Of a DNA stretch of 64,000 nt, positions 44,063-56,900 are shown piece after piece. Every line of letters starts with the position of its first letter. Within the stretch, counting starts at the first letter, position 1. The notes under the pieces were generated by a model. It had not been told where the DNA came from, ran no database searches, and saw nothing but the letters and a program-made list of their open reading frames with translations. Source of the stretch: Hyaloperonospora brassicae (Eukaryota; Oomycota; Peronosporomycetes; Peronosporales; Peronosporaceae); assembly GCA_947650285.1 (NCBI GenBank), contig CANTFL010001450.1:248001-312000 (forward strand). Reading direction: 5' to 3'. A program made the position numbers and the translations under genes.

Positions 44063-45541
44063 TATGCGACTGGGAAGACCACGAGTTGAGGTGAGGCATT
44101 CTTTGCAAATGTCATGACAGCACAGCTTGTTTAGCACTGTAAGTGGCGGCACGTTACCGATTGACAACAATCGTCGAGTGGCCGATCTTGTGAGGAGGAC
44201 AGCTTGCAGAAGTATTGCGTTGAAATGGATGCATTCTTCCTCTCATGGCGGTAGGCTGTCGTTGTGCAGGCGTTCGTTTGGGGCATGTGCTTTGTAAAGT
44301 GCTTTGTATCGCTTTTCTCGCACGCGTACCGAGCGAACTGACAGTAGCGTTCACGTGAACTCTGGGAAGATGACTGTGTTCATTCGCCGAAACTTGTCAA
44401 CTACCGTCTGGCTCAGGCACAACGTAGCGGTAGTCCGATGCGATCTCCGAAACGAAGTCCAGTGCACTTGTGCCTCTGCCCAACACGCGTCTGGTCAATC
44501 TCTGCCTTTTGACGTGGTGACAGTAGATAAGTGCATGGGTTTCGTCGACAAAGTCGCGTCTTCCTTCGCCATGTCGATCGCACAGGTCAAAGTGACGCAC
44601 TAGACGGAGCACCTGCTAGTGGTAGTAGCTGTAGCGTAGTTGATCGAAATGATTCACGGCTTTATGGACGATTGCCGGTCCGCCTACGATAGCTCGTTGA
44701 GAGCACCGAGCTTTGTTTGGAAAAGGCTGCACATTCCTGTGCCACACTTGCACGATGGCACATCAGTGCTTCGTGGTGTCAGTGACATGATGATAGTAGC
44801 TAGAGCCCGGCTCTAGTTGATAGTCTCTGGTACGTGTAGTTGGATACTACGAGTCAAAGTGAGCTGCAGCTTATGTGAGACTTAGTGCTCGATGTCAGAC
44901 TCCCAGGCCGTAAACGGTGTCGAGTGACATCGTGCTGCAGTGAAATCAAGTATGCTCGCTATGCACAACCTTACACGTCATCGGCGCTTTGCGCATGCCT
45001 TATCTTCATGCTTTCCCGCCTGCAAAGAAATGTACATACCGAAACACCGGCTAACTTTCATGAAGGATCAAGTAACCCAGGAGACATCCTTCTGGAGGCC
45101 ACAAATGTACCGCCGCATCTCTACTGGCTCAATCGGACTGAACACGAAGACTGTAGTTGCATTACCTGGATCAACAGCTTCAGGCATAGCTAGCCAAAAG
45201 CCTCCTACGTCAGGAACGGCCTCGCTTTCGTTAGCGAACTAGATACTCGCACACCTGATGCATGCTTTTCCAGCTTCTATGCTATACGCTATCATCGCCG
45301 TCGTAGCTCAGTAGACCGCCATATCGGACCCAAGATTTGCGTCAATGTATAAGCGATGAATCCTCTTGCTCAGACATGTTCCGACGTCCGCGTTTCGAGC
45401 AAATCACGTTCGGATGCTGTTCTGGGATTTGCTCCGAAGATCAGCGGCAGGACTACGCACCAGCGTGGTAGCAACGGCATGCCGTGCAAATGATCCGATT
45501 TGCGCCTATCGCACAGTTGGCACCGACGATTCGGATCGAAC

Positions 45542-45985
45542 TCAGTGCCAGGCTTCAAGGAGATAGTGCTCGAAACCTTTGACGACGTCCGGGTCCCTGT
45601 GCAACCTCAACACGTACTCATCCGTGACCTTACAATGTCCTACGTAATCATGCATGACCTCTTTACCGTCATCATGCACGACCTCAGACTTGTATCTGCA
45701 AGTTCTGGGTTCTTCTCCCTCTCAGACCGCCAGGATGCCGCCAAGCGCATTGTCTTGCGTGGAAGCAGCTGCCACAGCTCCAGAGACCAAGCGGTTGCGT
45801 TGTCCGACGTCAAGACGTTCATAGTCGGTTGGTTGGTGACCAACAGCGCAAGTATAGACCTGAGACGGTTGCAGCAACATCCCAACTTGATCATACGTAG
45901 TAACGAGAGGTGATTGCTTACCCATGCGTCTGGCAAGAAGGATCGGTGCAGCTGTATGAAAAAGCAGGTGGACAAAGGCCATCAA
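45542..45985 (-). pseudogene. Relic of an unrecognised protein-coding gene
   Basis: On the minus strand one frame runs for 148 codons with a single internal TGA at 45722-45724. The part before it contains MGKQSPLVTTYDQVGMLLQ and LDVGQRNRLVSGAVAAA. The part after it contains EVVHDDGKEVMHDYVGHC and LRLHRDPDVVKGFEHYLLEA, and ends at TGA 45542-45544. The composition, with no low-complexity bias, looks like a true protein. I do not recognise it. It may be the last exon of a lost gene, or a live gene with an unseen intron over the TGA. Confidence 0.35.
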
Positions 45986-48900
45986 GAAAGCACACTAGGA
46001 CGAAGTCGTTGGCCAAAATCTACGCATTCTGGAACCATATCAAGCCATGAGCGCTTATAGCTATACTGATGAGGCCAAGAAGAAGCGACGAGGCTATATA
46101 CATCCGATGCGCACATCGGCAAAGGCCATACTGTACGTTTATTGATTCAGCCTCGCACATCTTAGCTGCAATTGGACGGTGTCATACTATTTTGACAACC
46201 TCAGCGCTAATGGCATCAGCACCCTTACCAATTACGAGGACGACTCAAGTTCAAGAGCGATGCGACCAGGTAGAGGTCTTCGTTTGCGCTCCAGCTTCGA
46301 CTTGTGGTAGTGGGCTTTGATGCTGAAGTCGACAGCAACGTACACCATTCCTAGTGGCTGTTGTCGCTTGGACCTATCGCCAAGTACATCAAACATGGGC
46401 TCCAGAACAAATCAAGTGCCCTCAGTAATTTGTAGCTAGCTTGGTCTTACCACGTAATGCTCTAGCATTGTATTGACAGCATGATGATGAAAGTCTAGTG
46501 TGTCGAAAGCAACTGCGCGGCTCACACGCACGCTATCGAATATCATGTAAAGTCGTCGTACTTCCTCGTAAATCGCAACACACAGCCACTAGTAGGTGCA
46601 AGAGGTCCTTGTTCATACAAGGAAGCCACACTTACAGTGATCGAATCGACACAATTTAGCAGCGTGTATCCTTGTGGTTAGTCAGGCCAAGCGTGTCGGT
46701 CGACGACTAATGTATGACGCTTTGCATCCATTGACGCTCCATCTACTGGAGTGTCACTGGTCCATCTAGCTAGTGAGCGTGGGTATACCACTTTTCATCC
46801 TCGCCAAGCTGTCGGAAGCTGCGGCACTTATTCCGGTATGCATTGACGCCACACGAATTGGCATGCTGTCGTAGGCTTTGGCGATTACTTTATGTCCTTT
46901 GAGATGGCTCAGGTACCATGCAAAGATGCGGCAGAATCTCACACATGCCACAGACTAAGCGTATCGGTATATTTGCTCCAGTGCAGGATCAACGAACGCG
47001 AGCAACGGACCTGCTGCTTGATCCACGATCCTCGCAGTGCATCAACCACGCATTATCGAATGGCTTCTGTGCACCATAATTGACCTCCACATGAAGCAGG
47101 ATCGATTGGTACGTCGTTGATCGTTGCGTATTGTTTCCAGCGACAGAGCACGTCATTTCTTCAGCGGCAACTCAAAAGAAGATCTTGCAGCGTATCCTTT
47201 TGCGCGAGCAGCTGGTTCTTGTACTCGTGCGTACGCGACCTTGACATCGATTAGACTGGTGCCATGAAAATCGGTAGCGGTCACCATGTCAACATTAGCA
47301 ATAATGAGCTCACCGAGTCAAGATGTGACCGTGTACTTGGCTTTTCGTTGTACTTCCATCTACATTGCTAGATGTAAACGATAAGGACAAGTAAAACGCA
47401 AGATCTCATGACCTGGTGTCTCTTTACGCCGGACAAGAGATCTCAATAGACGGGCAAGCAGCTAGATTGTAAGCGCCTTGTGCTACCAGAAAGCGCCGTT
47501 GTATTGGTACGACTAATGGTGCATCCCAAATACTGCAAAACAACAATGATGAACTTGCTGTAGCGCTGAAATACACAACAAGACTCGTTTTTTCACCCGC
47601 ACTACGTTTCGCGGACGAGCACATGACATACTGTCATGCATGTAAAGTACGCAATGAATGACCAAGAGCAGTGCTAGTTATATACCATTGCTACCTATAC
47701 AGCAGTGCCGCGGAGGCTAAAGTGGCTTTCGCGCTTTCTGCTCATACAGGGACCGAGCATTTTGCGATACCTCGTGCGCTATTGCTCCTTTCCAGCAGAT
47801 CTGAAAGACGACCAGTACAAGCGGTTGTACATTAGTGTCGCTTCACTTGTCACATCTTAAACGGTCGACCGATAATACTTTCGTGTGAAGGTGGTGGTGA
47901 GCCCACTTGTATCAAGTTATATGTAATGCATCAAGACGCATCTTTTTCGAGAGCACCCGACAGAGCTCACAAATAGTCGATCACTGTCTTCTGCCTATTG
48001 TTGATGGAGGTTGAGTGCGTAGATTAGCACGTAGAGAAGTGTTGCGGTGCAAATGGGCCGTGGAGTTCAGAGATGTAGAAAAGCTCATCGCCACAACAAG
48101 AGAGAGATGCGCACGTGCCGCATGGTCCAAAGTACGATGGAGTCGGGTGACGTCTCGCAGACAAATTTTAACTTACACACAATGAACGTCGAGCATCACC
48201 GCTTATAGCACCAGTCGCAAGCATTGCAGCAGATACGATGAGCTGTCGTTTCTAAGTTTTACCATAAGGGTAGCGGTAAGAGCAGAGGTGGGAGCTCCCA
48301 GAAACACACAAACGCATACGGTTGTCCAGCACAAGTCGGTCGTCGTGACTATTGTACAAGTGTATCGTATTTACGTATTGCAATTATTGCATTGCGACTG
48401 TCAAGAATAGTAGCCAATTAGATAACGCCCCGGACGAGCAAGCAAGTCATGCTCGTCTCCGATTGGTTTGAAGCACGAACACGAGGGGAGAGAGTACGTT
48501 TTGGGTACAAACGCTCGCTGCTCTCGTACCTAAGCGAAAGAAGCACAAAATACCGTACGTCTGGTGCAAGCGTCTCGGCCAAAGCGCAATCGTATGCTGT
48601 ATACGAGCACCCGTATCCTGTGCTCGTCTTGAACTTGCGCGCTGCGATGCGGACATGTATACACGTCCTGTGGCCATGCTATCTCCCACTGATGACCACA
48701 AGAGCTGGGCTGAAAAATCAGTGGAAGTGTAGCTGTCTGTTCCCCGGGAACGTGATAGGACGCGACGGACCGCAGTCTCCCGCAGTGAGAGTCCGTCCGT
48801 CTACTGCAACGTCATGGAGCTCGCAGTCGTTTTTCGTATGTCGTCTGTGCCATTAGCCCGCGGGAAGAAAAGCCGTTACGGGTGCATCCGCCTTTTCTTG

Positions 48901-49310
48901 CCGTCTCGTTTGTGATACACCTCAAGTGGCATCAAGACAAAAGATTAGACCACTGCGGGTGTCGAACCTGCTGCTACCGTCATGTGGCACTTTATCGCAT
49001 GGCGTGATATAAGCAGCAGGTGTTGCCAGACATAGAGGGGATGGGCAAACGTCGTCGCAACTGGTGGAACCACTTGGGTCCTGCCATGTTGGATTCAAAG
49101 AGGCGCAGCTTTTGACGACGACCAAAGTTGTTGGTCTTCGTGACACTGGATCACCGTAGTGTTGTGCGGTGGCTGACACTGTACTGAGTTCATTCTCGAG
49201 TGCGTTCGAGTCCTACGGGAAGACACACATGTAGGGACGCAAAAGGTCAGAGCTAGATAGAGCAAGCTGGTGTCAGCGAGATCGATGGGGGCAATAGAGG
49301 ACTTTAGACA

Positions 49311-49388
49311 GTATAAGAAGAAGAGCAAGAAGAGGAGAAAGAGGAAAAGAAAGAAGAGAGGAAGAACAAGAAGAGGAGAAAGAAGAAG
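49311..49388. repeat. Polypurine tract of AAG/GAGGA units
   Basis: About 78 bases almost wholly of A and G (AAGAAGAGCAAGAAGAGGAG and on), on the plus strand. It is a simple-sequence tract able to form triplex DNA. Confidence 0.85.
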
Positions 49389-50209
49389 CTTGATATAGCT
49401 GATGCTTGAGCAAATGGTGACTGCTCTTTGTCGAGGCGTCAGCAACTTGCTACACGCGACAAGAACGCGCTTTGGCTCTCGCTCATCCGCGCATGGTTCC
49501 TGTCCAGATCACTGATTGATTTTAGCCCTCCTTGTCGAACTACGGACGTTGAATGGTCGTGAGCAGCTACGAGGGAGCGATGTTTTGCTGATTGTTTGCG
49601 AGCTGTCTACGCCCAAGAATCGCTCATCGCGTTGCCTTACAACAACTCTACTTCTCCCGTGACGAAGCACGACTGTGTGCAGAGCATCCAGTCACGATCG
49701 AACTTGGCGTCGTGAGTACATTCACCGCTGGCCTTGACAACGTCTTGTGCGCAACCTTGCGTCTAGGTCCTACAGTTCTATTTGGTCACTCGAATCGGCA
49801 ACAGACTTGCGTCATCGTGAAGCAACAAAGTGTCGGGTTCTTCCCGTGTCAAAGAATGCGTATCCGTTTGCATGCACAGTCTGTTTGTCGTCACACGTCG
49901 CACGAGCGTTCGGCCCAAAAGGCCACGGCGTTCCTATTTCCGTCTGCAAAAGGCTCAAACGATCGACCGTCGACGAGGAGCTGTGCAACGTCGACAAACG
50001 TTTGTACCCACCCACGTAGATTACGCCCCACTCGATTATCGCAGGCAAACAAACACTCGATGCTTTGTATTTTTAGCTTAGGGATCCATTGTGTCGAAAC
50101 GAGAATGAAAGAAGAAGAAGAAAAAAACGTATGGAAGAACAGCCACAGACAGGCGGATGACGGATGGCGTGGCGTCACGGGCACGGATGGACGGCCGCGA
50201 GGCAACTGA

Positions 50210-50470
50210 TTACGCCCCCTGGTGGTTGCCCGATGCCTGGCGGGAATCGCGGGGGCCGAGCAAATACTCGTCCGACAACTTGTCCACGGCACGCGCTTGA
50301 GATTTCGAGTCCACAAGCGGTTTCTTGCCCACTTTCAGCAACCGGTTGCTCGACACGACGAACGGACTCTTGCCGCCGTTCAGCGAGGCCAGATTGAACT
50401 TTTCCATGAGCTTGGGGTCCTGGCGACGGCGCAGGGCAATCGCAGCCGACGACGCTAATCGAGAAGCCAT
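50210..50470 (-). CDS. Small predicted mitochondrial protein, family unknown
   Basis: 86 residues from the ATG at 50468-50470. The N-terminus (MASRLASSAAIALRRR) is Ala/Ser/Arg-rich with no acids, as in a mitochondrial presequence. The rest is basic with no membrane segment (FVVSSNRLLKVGKKPLVDS, then DEYLLGP). A longer upstream frame exists but is Thr-rich low complexity; the start chosen lies 82 bases after an Inr-FPR promoter element at 50552-50567, which supports it. I do not recognise the family. Confidence 0.6.
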   Translation of the reverse strand: MASRLASSAAIALRRRQDPKLMEKFNLASLNGGKSPFVVSSNRLLKVGKKPLVDSKSQARAVDKLSDEYLLGPRDSRQASGNHQGA

Positions 50471-50551
50471 GACGGTCTTAGTGGTAGTGGGGGTAGTGGT
50501 AGTGGTGAAGGGGGTGTCGGTCGGGAAGAAGCCACTTGGGGACAATGGTGT

Positions 50552-50567
50552 CAATTGCAGAATGAAG
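50552..50567 (-). promoter_or_regulatory. Oomycete initiator plus flanking promoter element (Inr-FPR)
   Basis: On the minus strand, CTTCATTCTGCAATTG matches the oomycete core promoter GCTCATTYYNCAWTTT at 13 of 16 positions, including all of TCATTYYNCAWTT. It lies 82 bases upstream of the small gene's ATG, a normal leader length. It is the best promoter match in the window and supports the organism call. Confidence 0.7.
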
Positions 50568-51236
50568 AAAATGACGCGAGTTGAGGCCGTAGGACCTACG
50601 AGAGACTTTGTTTGCGACGGCTGTGCCGATGCGATCGTTGCAGCGTTCTCGATCGGTCGATCGCCGCACGTATACTGAAGTGCCATGAGATGGACAGCCG
50701 CCTTTGAGCTTTTTTCGTCGACGTTCATGTGTAGCGAGTTGCTTTTCTATGTACATGTGTAGCTGTTCACGCCCGTCGCGTAAACAAAAAGCTTTTTTCG
50801 CCGCCCATAGTTCTCCTTCTTCTCCTTTTTTTCGTTTTCTGCTGCTGCTTCTGCTTTTCCTTGCGCTTACTTTATTCCAGTGAGAGAGCGGCAGAGATGA
50901 AGAGAAACGGAATGTAGCCAACTTGCTCCAGTGTCCAACGCGCACACACACACACGTGGGTTTATATGGCTCGCGTATCAAGCGGCAGCTGGTGCGGAAG
51001 AGCGTTTGAAAGAGTCGGCACGGCGTTTTGTTGACGACTCGGCCCACGAAGAACAGGCTCTCTCTGACCTCCTGATTTGCTCGATCGATTGACTTCCGCC
51101 GTTAAGTGAGGTATACCGCTACTGGGGGACCAGCGTCGAAGCGATTTGTCCCGGCAGAAAACACGCACGCTGTGCTACTGCTGATTATGGCAAAGACGAC
51201 GAGCGATCCTGCGCGCTCGTGCTGACGCTTTGGATC
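50568..51236. other. Spacer upstream of the small mitochondrial gene
   Basis: Contains a C/T-rich tract (about 50810-50870) and a short CA run near 50942-50956. No gene is seen. Confidence 0.5.
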
Positions 51237-52232
51237 ATGCAATCGGTTGATGCTGCGGCGTTCGAGCACCGGATCTTCGTTACAGTCAGACGATCCAAAC
51301 GGTTCAAGCACATGGCGAGTGCGAGGAAGGGAAAAGCGATCGTAATCGTATATGACGACAGTACACTGCGATGTATGAAGATTTGTTTTGGAGTGTTTGT
51401 GGGTTTGTGGGTTCTTGCAACGACACTGGACGTACGACCGTCTCTCGTGTGCGGGTCGGCAATCGGAACGGCGTAGTGTATAGAGTGAAGCGAGTACGAC
51501 ATGTAAGTGTGCATCGCTGTGGTACTCCGAAGCACGATACATGTCTCGCAATCTGTACATTTACATGCACCTCAGTTCCACCCGCAGCGATCTCGCGGAC
51601 GCAATTTATGTCGAAACCAGCGTCTGGATCGCGTTTCGTGGATGGCCATCTCCAAGAACACATCCGCCGGGAAGAGCTCTTCGTACGCACCAATTGTACA
51701 TGTGGACGATCGAGACTCGTGCCACAAAGAATGGCAATGTGCTCGCTTTTTGTCGCCCGAGCAACACAACATTGTGAGTCGCTTGGTGCCGCATGTGGAT
51801 AGGACTGCTACAGACGCAGTCGTTCCACCGCCAATGTATTAGCAACATCGACCCATCTCCCGATCTATCCCAATCTTCCAAATTAGCGTTCGTGCGCTCG
51901 TGGAATTGGGAGCAATGTGCGATGACGACACAGCAGCTCATGGACAACAGGTTGGTCGATCGCCGCCTTGGGTAGTAGCAAGGAGCAATGAACGAGCATT
52001 GCAATCGATTGTCAGTCGACGTGCAGGAACCACAAAAGAGGGAGATGGTGGAATGGCCATCACGAACGAAGAAAGCGTTGTTGTAGCCTCTAGCCACTGG
52101 ATGGGCCTGACGAATCGTAGATCCGGCCCCCGCGACGTAGGACCATTCGTTCCACGGCGCGCGAGGCAAACACGCCCATATCTTGTGCATTTAATTGCGT
52201 CGGATGCAGCGTGTATTTGCCGTCGCCGGTAG
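51237..52232 (+). CDS. Possible four-exon gene of unknown function
   Basis: Four pieces join with GT-AG introns and matching phases: 51237-51372, 51477-51502, 51588-51835 and 51887-52232. Together they make 756 bases, 251 residues and a stop, with introns of 104, 84 and 51 nt. The second intron has a GTAAGT donor. Sequence blocks include FEHRIFVTVRRSKRFKH, KGKAIVIVYDDSTLRL, APIVHVDDRDSCHKEW, FLSPEQHNIVSRLVPHVD and IVRALVELGAMCDDDTAA. I do not recognise a domain. A plus-strand gene is favoured by the phase match, but several other frames are also open here, so this is a proposal only. Confidence 0.35.
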
Positions 52233-52784
52233 AGAATCCGACTCAGCTTTGACATTCGTTTATCGTAGCAGCAAGCCGTACGGTGTTCATCTTGCTGCAT
52301 GTACTGGACGTACAAGACCTGGAACACTTTCGTAGTCTATCTTAGACACACACACACTCGCTGTGGAACAAGACACAGCATACCACTTGCTACCGTAATA
52401 CAAGAGGGCGTCACGGTTGCAAGTTGCAGCTTTTTTCAATTCTTCCTCGCAGCAGCTGCATGTGTACAGTCTGTTTGGCCATTTACCGATGTATCTTGCA
52501 TTTGCGAGTCGGTCTGAGTGTCCCGGACGTGAGTGTGAGGTCACGTGACACTTTTGCACCTGTAGGCCACGTGTTCCAATAGCTTTTGTTGACCAATTCG
52601 AGGCACGGGTGAACGTAAATATATGCTCGCGCAGTTGTCTCTTTACTTCTTCTTCTTCTTCTATCCTCTCTCGCTCCTCTCACCTTCGGCAGTTAGCGGT
52701 CACAGTCAGTTGTGCACAGGTGTGAGCAAGGTTGATCGACAACTGCCAAGCCAAGTGAACGTTTGAACACAACACTTATCGCAG

Positions 52785-53930
52785 GAGATCAGCAGTATCG
52801 AAAGGAAGACGCACACACTAAAAACGGGTATAAGCGATCGTTGCAACGACGGCATCGGACTGCCGATGCGAGACGTACAAGATACGAGTTCATGGTGTGC
52901 GATGATGTACAAGTGCGAAATGTAAGTGCATGTAGTAGTTATTCATTGACTGAGGCGTTGTTTCCAGATTGCTTATGCCAGAGCAACGAGTCAAGTAAAG
53001 CACAATATCGCGCTGATGATACAAAGTTGCTTGTCATCGATAATCAGAGCTCGCGTGCTGCGAAGCAGTTGATGCATCGACTACCACATGGATGCAGTTC
53101 TCTGTGCGATCAAACGTTGTGAAAGCAGCGAGAGAAAGAGGCATGAGATTGCATTCGTGAGGACGAATGAGGTAAACTTGATGCAAATATATCGTTCATG
53201 GCCAAGCTGTGGTGACACGTGAGCAATCGAGCGAGCGAATGACAACCTACACACGATACGCAGGTGCCCAATGGCAATATGTAGTTGAACTCAATGTCAC
53301 GTGCTGCCTCTATGATCAGCATGTCCGAGTGTCACGCCCGTTTCTCAGCGCGGTCATAAACATGTTCAAGAGCTGAATACTATGACGCCATTGGCGAACC
53401 CCGTCTTCGTCTTAAACGCAATGACCAAAAGCATATCGAACGTACACGTGATCTGCGCGAGCGTATCATTGCCAGAACGACAAAAATGTACGACCGAGAA
53501 ACGACAATCTCACGTACACAACGCTCTAAACTTACAGGGAAAACTCGACAAGGGCTCCTTTTGTCTTTTTGTGTGCACAGTAACATTTCTGCCTTTACGC
53601 TGATAGTAAGCACCAATGACCTGCATGTTCATCTGTTTAGTTCGTTGCAATAACGAGGCGCAAAGAAGACATTGAAGCTGCAGTGTGCCAACATTGTGAT
53701 CGAGATCCCAATCGATGAAGTGCGTAGTGGCCGATCACATTGGTACTGCCAAAGCGAACAGCATCTGTGCCAAAAGATACTCAGTCACTCAGTGGGTGAA
53801 TTGGCTGGGACCTAAACGTCACACACAGCGACTTCTCCAACAAGAGCGAGTGAAAGCATTCACAAAGTATTTGCCAGGAGGAAGCACACGCAACGACACA
53901 AGCGAGCGCATGCCGAACTGCGACTGCTGA
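52785..53930 (+). pseudogene. Possible multi-exon gene or decaying gene convergent with SPT16
   Basis: Plus-strand pieces look coding. One (52785-52921) joins across an intron with a GTAAGT donor and TTTCCAG acceptor (52922-52967) to IAYARATSQVKHNIAL; that frame goes on with one TGA to AVLCAIKRCESSERKRHEIA. Next comes 53266-53373 (AQWQYVVELNVTCCLYDQHV), then, one base out of register, 53372-53545 (YYDAIGEPRLRLKRNDQK). Last are 53641-53718 (RRKEDIEAAVCQHCD) and 53715-53930 (RLLQQERVKAFTKYLPGG), whose stop lies 10 bases from the SPT16 stop. The inner stop and the register change cannot be solved with GT-AG introns that I can see, so decay is likely. The family is not recognised. Confidence 0.35.
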
Positions 53931-53940
53931 GTGTCAGCCC

Positions 53941-56900
53941 CTAGTGATGACGTGACTTCTTCTTCTTGGACGTACGGCGGTAGTCTTCATCGTCGTCATC
54001 AGGTCCACGCTTTTCATTGCGCATGCGGTCTGACGCCTGCGCTTCCTTCTCCAGCTCGTCCCACGACGGCGCGTCCTCCTCCTCTTCGGACGGTGTCGCA
54101 GACGACGAGTCCTCGTCCACAATGGACTCCCAGTCCGAGCCATCGGAATCACTCGATTCGCTCTCGTCCACATCGTCGTCCGAGCCACCCGAGTAGTTAC
54201 TGTCTCCAGCCTCTTCTTCGTCTTCGTCTTCGTCATCAGAGCCTTCCATCTACTCGACATGAACAACAATGTAAGCAAAGATGATCAATGTGAAGCAAGC
54301 CAGTGCACAGTGTACCTTGAGGAACTCCCATCCAGCCGGCTTCGGCACGCCGTCGTCATCGGTGTCCAAGTAGAAGCGGTGGTCGCTCTTGATCGTTGAC
54401 ATGATACTCTTCCAGTTCAGGTTTGCCGTTCCTGTCGTGAAGCAAATGTCAATGTCGTCCAGCCACTCCTTGATGCGCTCAAGTTCACCCATGGACACAG
54501 CACTGATACGCATGGGCATGACGTCGAAGTTCTTGAACACAAACACAACGTCAAAGTTCTTGGACGAGAACATGACGCGCTCGAAGTGGACGTGCTCCAC
54601 CTCGTCCAGCGAAATGATGAAGAACGGCATGTCCGTGAGGCTCACGAGACAATGCACTGACGGCTGCAGCAGCACCATTTCCTTGAACGGTGTGCCCATG
54701 AAACCAAGTTCCCGGTAGGGAATGTCAAACACCACCGACTTTCCGTGTCGCTCCGACACGCTCTCCATCTTGTGACAAAACTCTTTGAACGTCGTGTTCA
54801 GCTTCTCACGCAGTGCACGCTCGCGGTTCTCCTCGTCCAGTTCATCCGGATCGTACATCGATCGCCGCCGGTTGTCAAGCGTCTGCGAACCTTCAATCAC
54901 TTCCGTGTAAAACTGCACGTCCTTTTGCTTTTTCTTGCCGATCATGATATGGTTCTTCAAGTGGAAGTGAATCAGGACAACGAGCTCTTTGTCACAAGGC
55001 TGGAAGATCGCGTGCTTGATGTTTGCGTACAGAATGTCGAGCTTCTGGTTCTTGTTCGTCATGAAGCGTACGCCGTTCGAGTGCGCCTCTAGCGTGCCAT
55101 GCGTCTTTCGGCCTGTCAAATGCGGTCGAGCCGACAGGTCGATGAGGCGTGGCACGCGACGGTCGCGTGTCAAGATCAGGTCCTCTTGTACGACCAGGTC
55201 GGACTCTTCCTGTTCTCGTTGCTCGCGCTGCTTTACGCGCTTCTGGAGCTCCTTGATCAGACGAAACTGGTTGTTTAGGTTGTGGGCGTCGGATGAGCGG
55301 AAGCCTAGCTCCTTGATGAACATCTTGTCCGGATGCTTGATGATCGCGTTTGCCATGGCCGGGAGAACGTCGCGTCCTAACGACGTTCCAGGCACGTAGA
55401 AATTGATACGCAAGTACGTCGCCTTGTCTTCTTCGGACTTGCTCACATTCTTGATCGTCGAGATGTGGAATGGTACCGGAACGCCATTGATGGGCAGGAT
55501 AACCGCCTCGGCACGCATGTCCACCATCACCTGCCGCTCACGCAGCTCTGCCGGATAGTCTTGCGGGCCTGAGTAAGCTCGAATGCTCTTCTCCTTCTTT
55601 GGATCATCCGACTTGTCGCTGTTTTGCTCCTCCAGCCGCCGCATAGCCTCTTCGCGCTTCCGGCGCATGAGCTCAGCCTGATGGCGATCACGGCGCTCCT
55701 GGTCGGTTTCTTTACCCTCGAGCTGTCGTTGTTGGTCACGCAGACGAGACTGCAACACTTGGTTGCGCGTACCAGACAGTGACGTGTCAACTGAGGCATG
55801 GGCTGAGCTTCCCTTGCTTTTGCTCGACTTCTTCTTCGGCTCTTCTTCCGCTGCATCATCGTTGTCGTCGTCAATGTCGTATCGCACCTTGCTCCATGCC
55901 TTTGGCACTTTCGTGTAATACTTTGTCTCGTTTTCCAGCACCACTACAGTATCGGCGAGAAAAACCGCGTAGCTGTCGATTCTCTTTTTCTTACGCTGCG
56001 ATTCTGGAATCGGAATATCGTTGAATCCGAACGCCACATTGAAAGCCATGCCCTCTTTGATGACCGTCTGATTCTTGCTCGTGAGCAGATTGCACGACTC
56101 GCGAAACTCCAGCCCGATACCGAACCCGAGGTTCTTTGTCAGCTTGCCAAACAGCGTGGCGTTTCGAGACTGGACGAACTTGCGCACCTTCTCCACCACT
56201 TTGCCTACCACTTTTCCAGGCTGCAGCTCCTTCACGCATAACTCGTGCGCCTCCCGCAATAGCTCGTACGACTTTTCCATCGAGCTCGTCGGATCAATAA
56301 AGAATGTCCGTCCAACGTTCGAGCAGTATCCCTTGTACCGCGCGCCAAGCGAACAAATGATCACATCGTACTTCATCGGGTCCCTGCTGCTCTGCGCACT
56401 GGGCTTCAGGTCATACTTGCCTCCCGATTGCACAATAGGAGGATAGCACGGCTCAATGTCCACGGGATCGATCGTCACTTTGATCTTGCCCGGGTGGTCA
56501 AACACGTCCTCAATCGCCATGGAGATCTTCTCGTGACTAATGCTCTTCTCGTCGTCAATAATCTGCTCCATGTCTTCCATAAACTTGAGCTTAAAGACTT
56601 TGCTCGACAACGCACCCGCCCATCGAATATTCTCCAGCTCTTCGCTCTCTTTCACCGTCAACACTGTCTCCATGCCTTTGCTCACCTCCACTTGCTCAAC
56701 ATCTGTCGCCTCCAGTGCCTTTTTAAAGCTCGCAACGAGATCGCCCAGTGGATTCTCCTTGGTCAACATGCCGGTTTTCGGTCCACTGGCCTTGATAGCG
56801 TCAACAAGCACCTTGACGTTCGCGTGATTGTCTTTTCCCTTGTTCCGCTTGAGCAGCTCGAGCTGAATACTCGACGCCGGGGTCGCCTGGGCCACTTCCT

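Larger units (their letters stand above)
44063..50209. other. Gene-poor block, 6.1 kb, with coding relics
   Basis: No complete gene is seen. At least one relic reading frame is recognisable (45542-45985, listed separately). Other stretches on the minus strand (44397-44609 and 46766-46951) have a protein-like composition but no recognisable family. A pure purine tract lies at about 49311-49388. Confidence 0.5.

Noticed and set aside
45298..45372. tRNA-like start with an A-box-like TAGCTCAGTAG
   Set aside because: No GGTTCGA-type B box follows at the right distance and no acceptor stem can be formed.
49170..49235. GTTCGAGTCC resembling a tRNA B box
   Set aside because: No matching A box or cloverleaf stems upstream.
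49592..50209. Plus-strand frame of 205 codons before the small mitochondrial gene
   Set aside because: Its composition is that of random sequence, it overlaps other open frames, and it would cover the 3' region of the better supported gene.
54250..54315. Hydrophobic C-terminal extension of SPT16 that looked like a membrane anchor
   Set aside because: It is the translation of a 66-nt intron; the acidic tail follows in exon 3.
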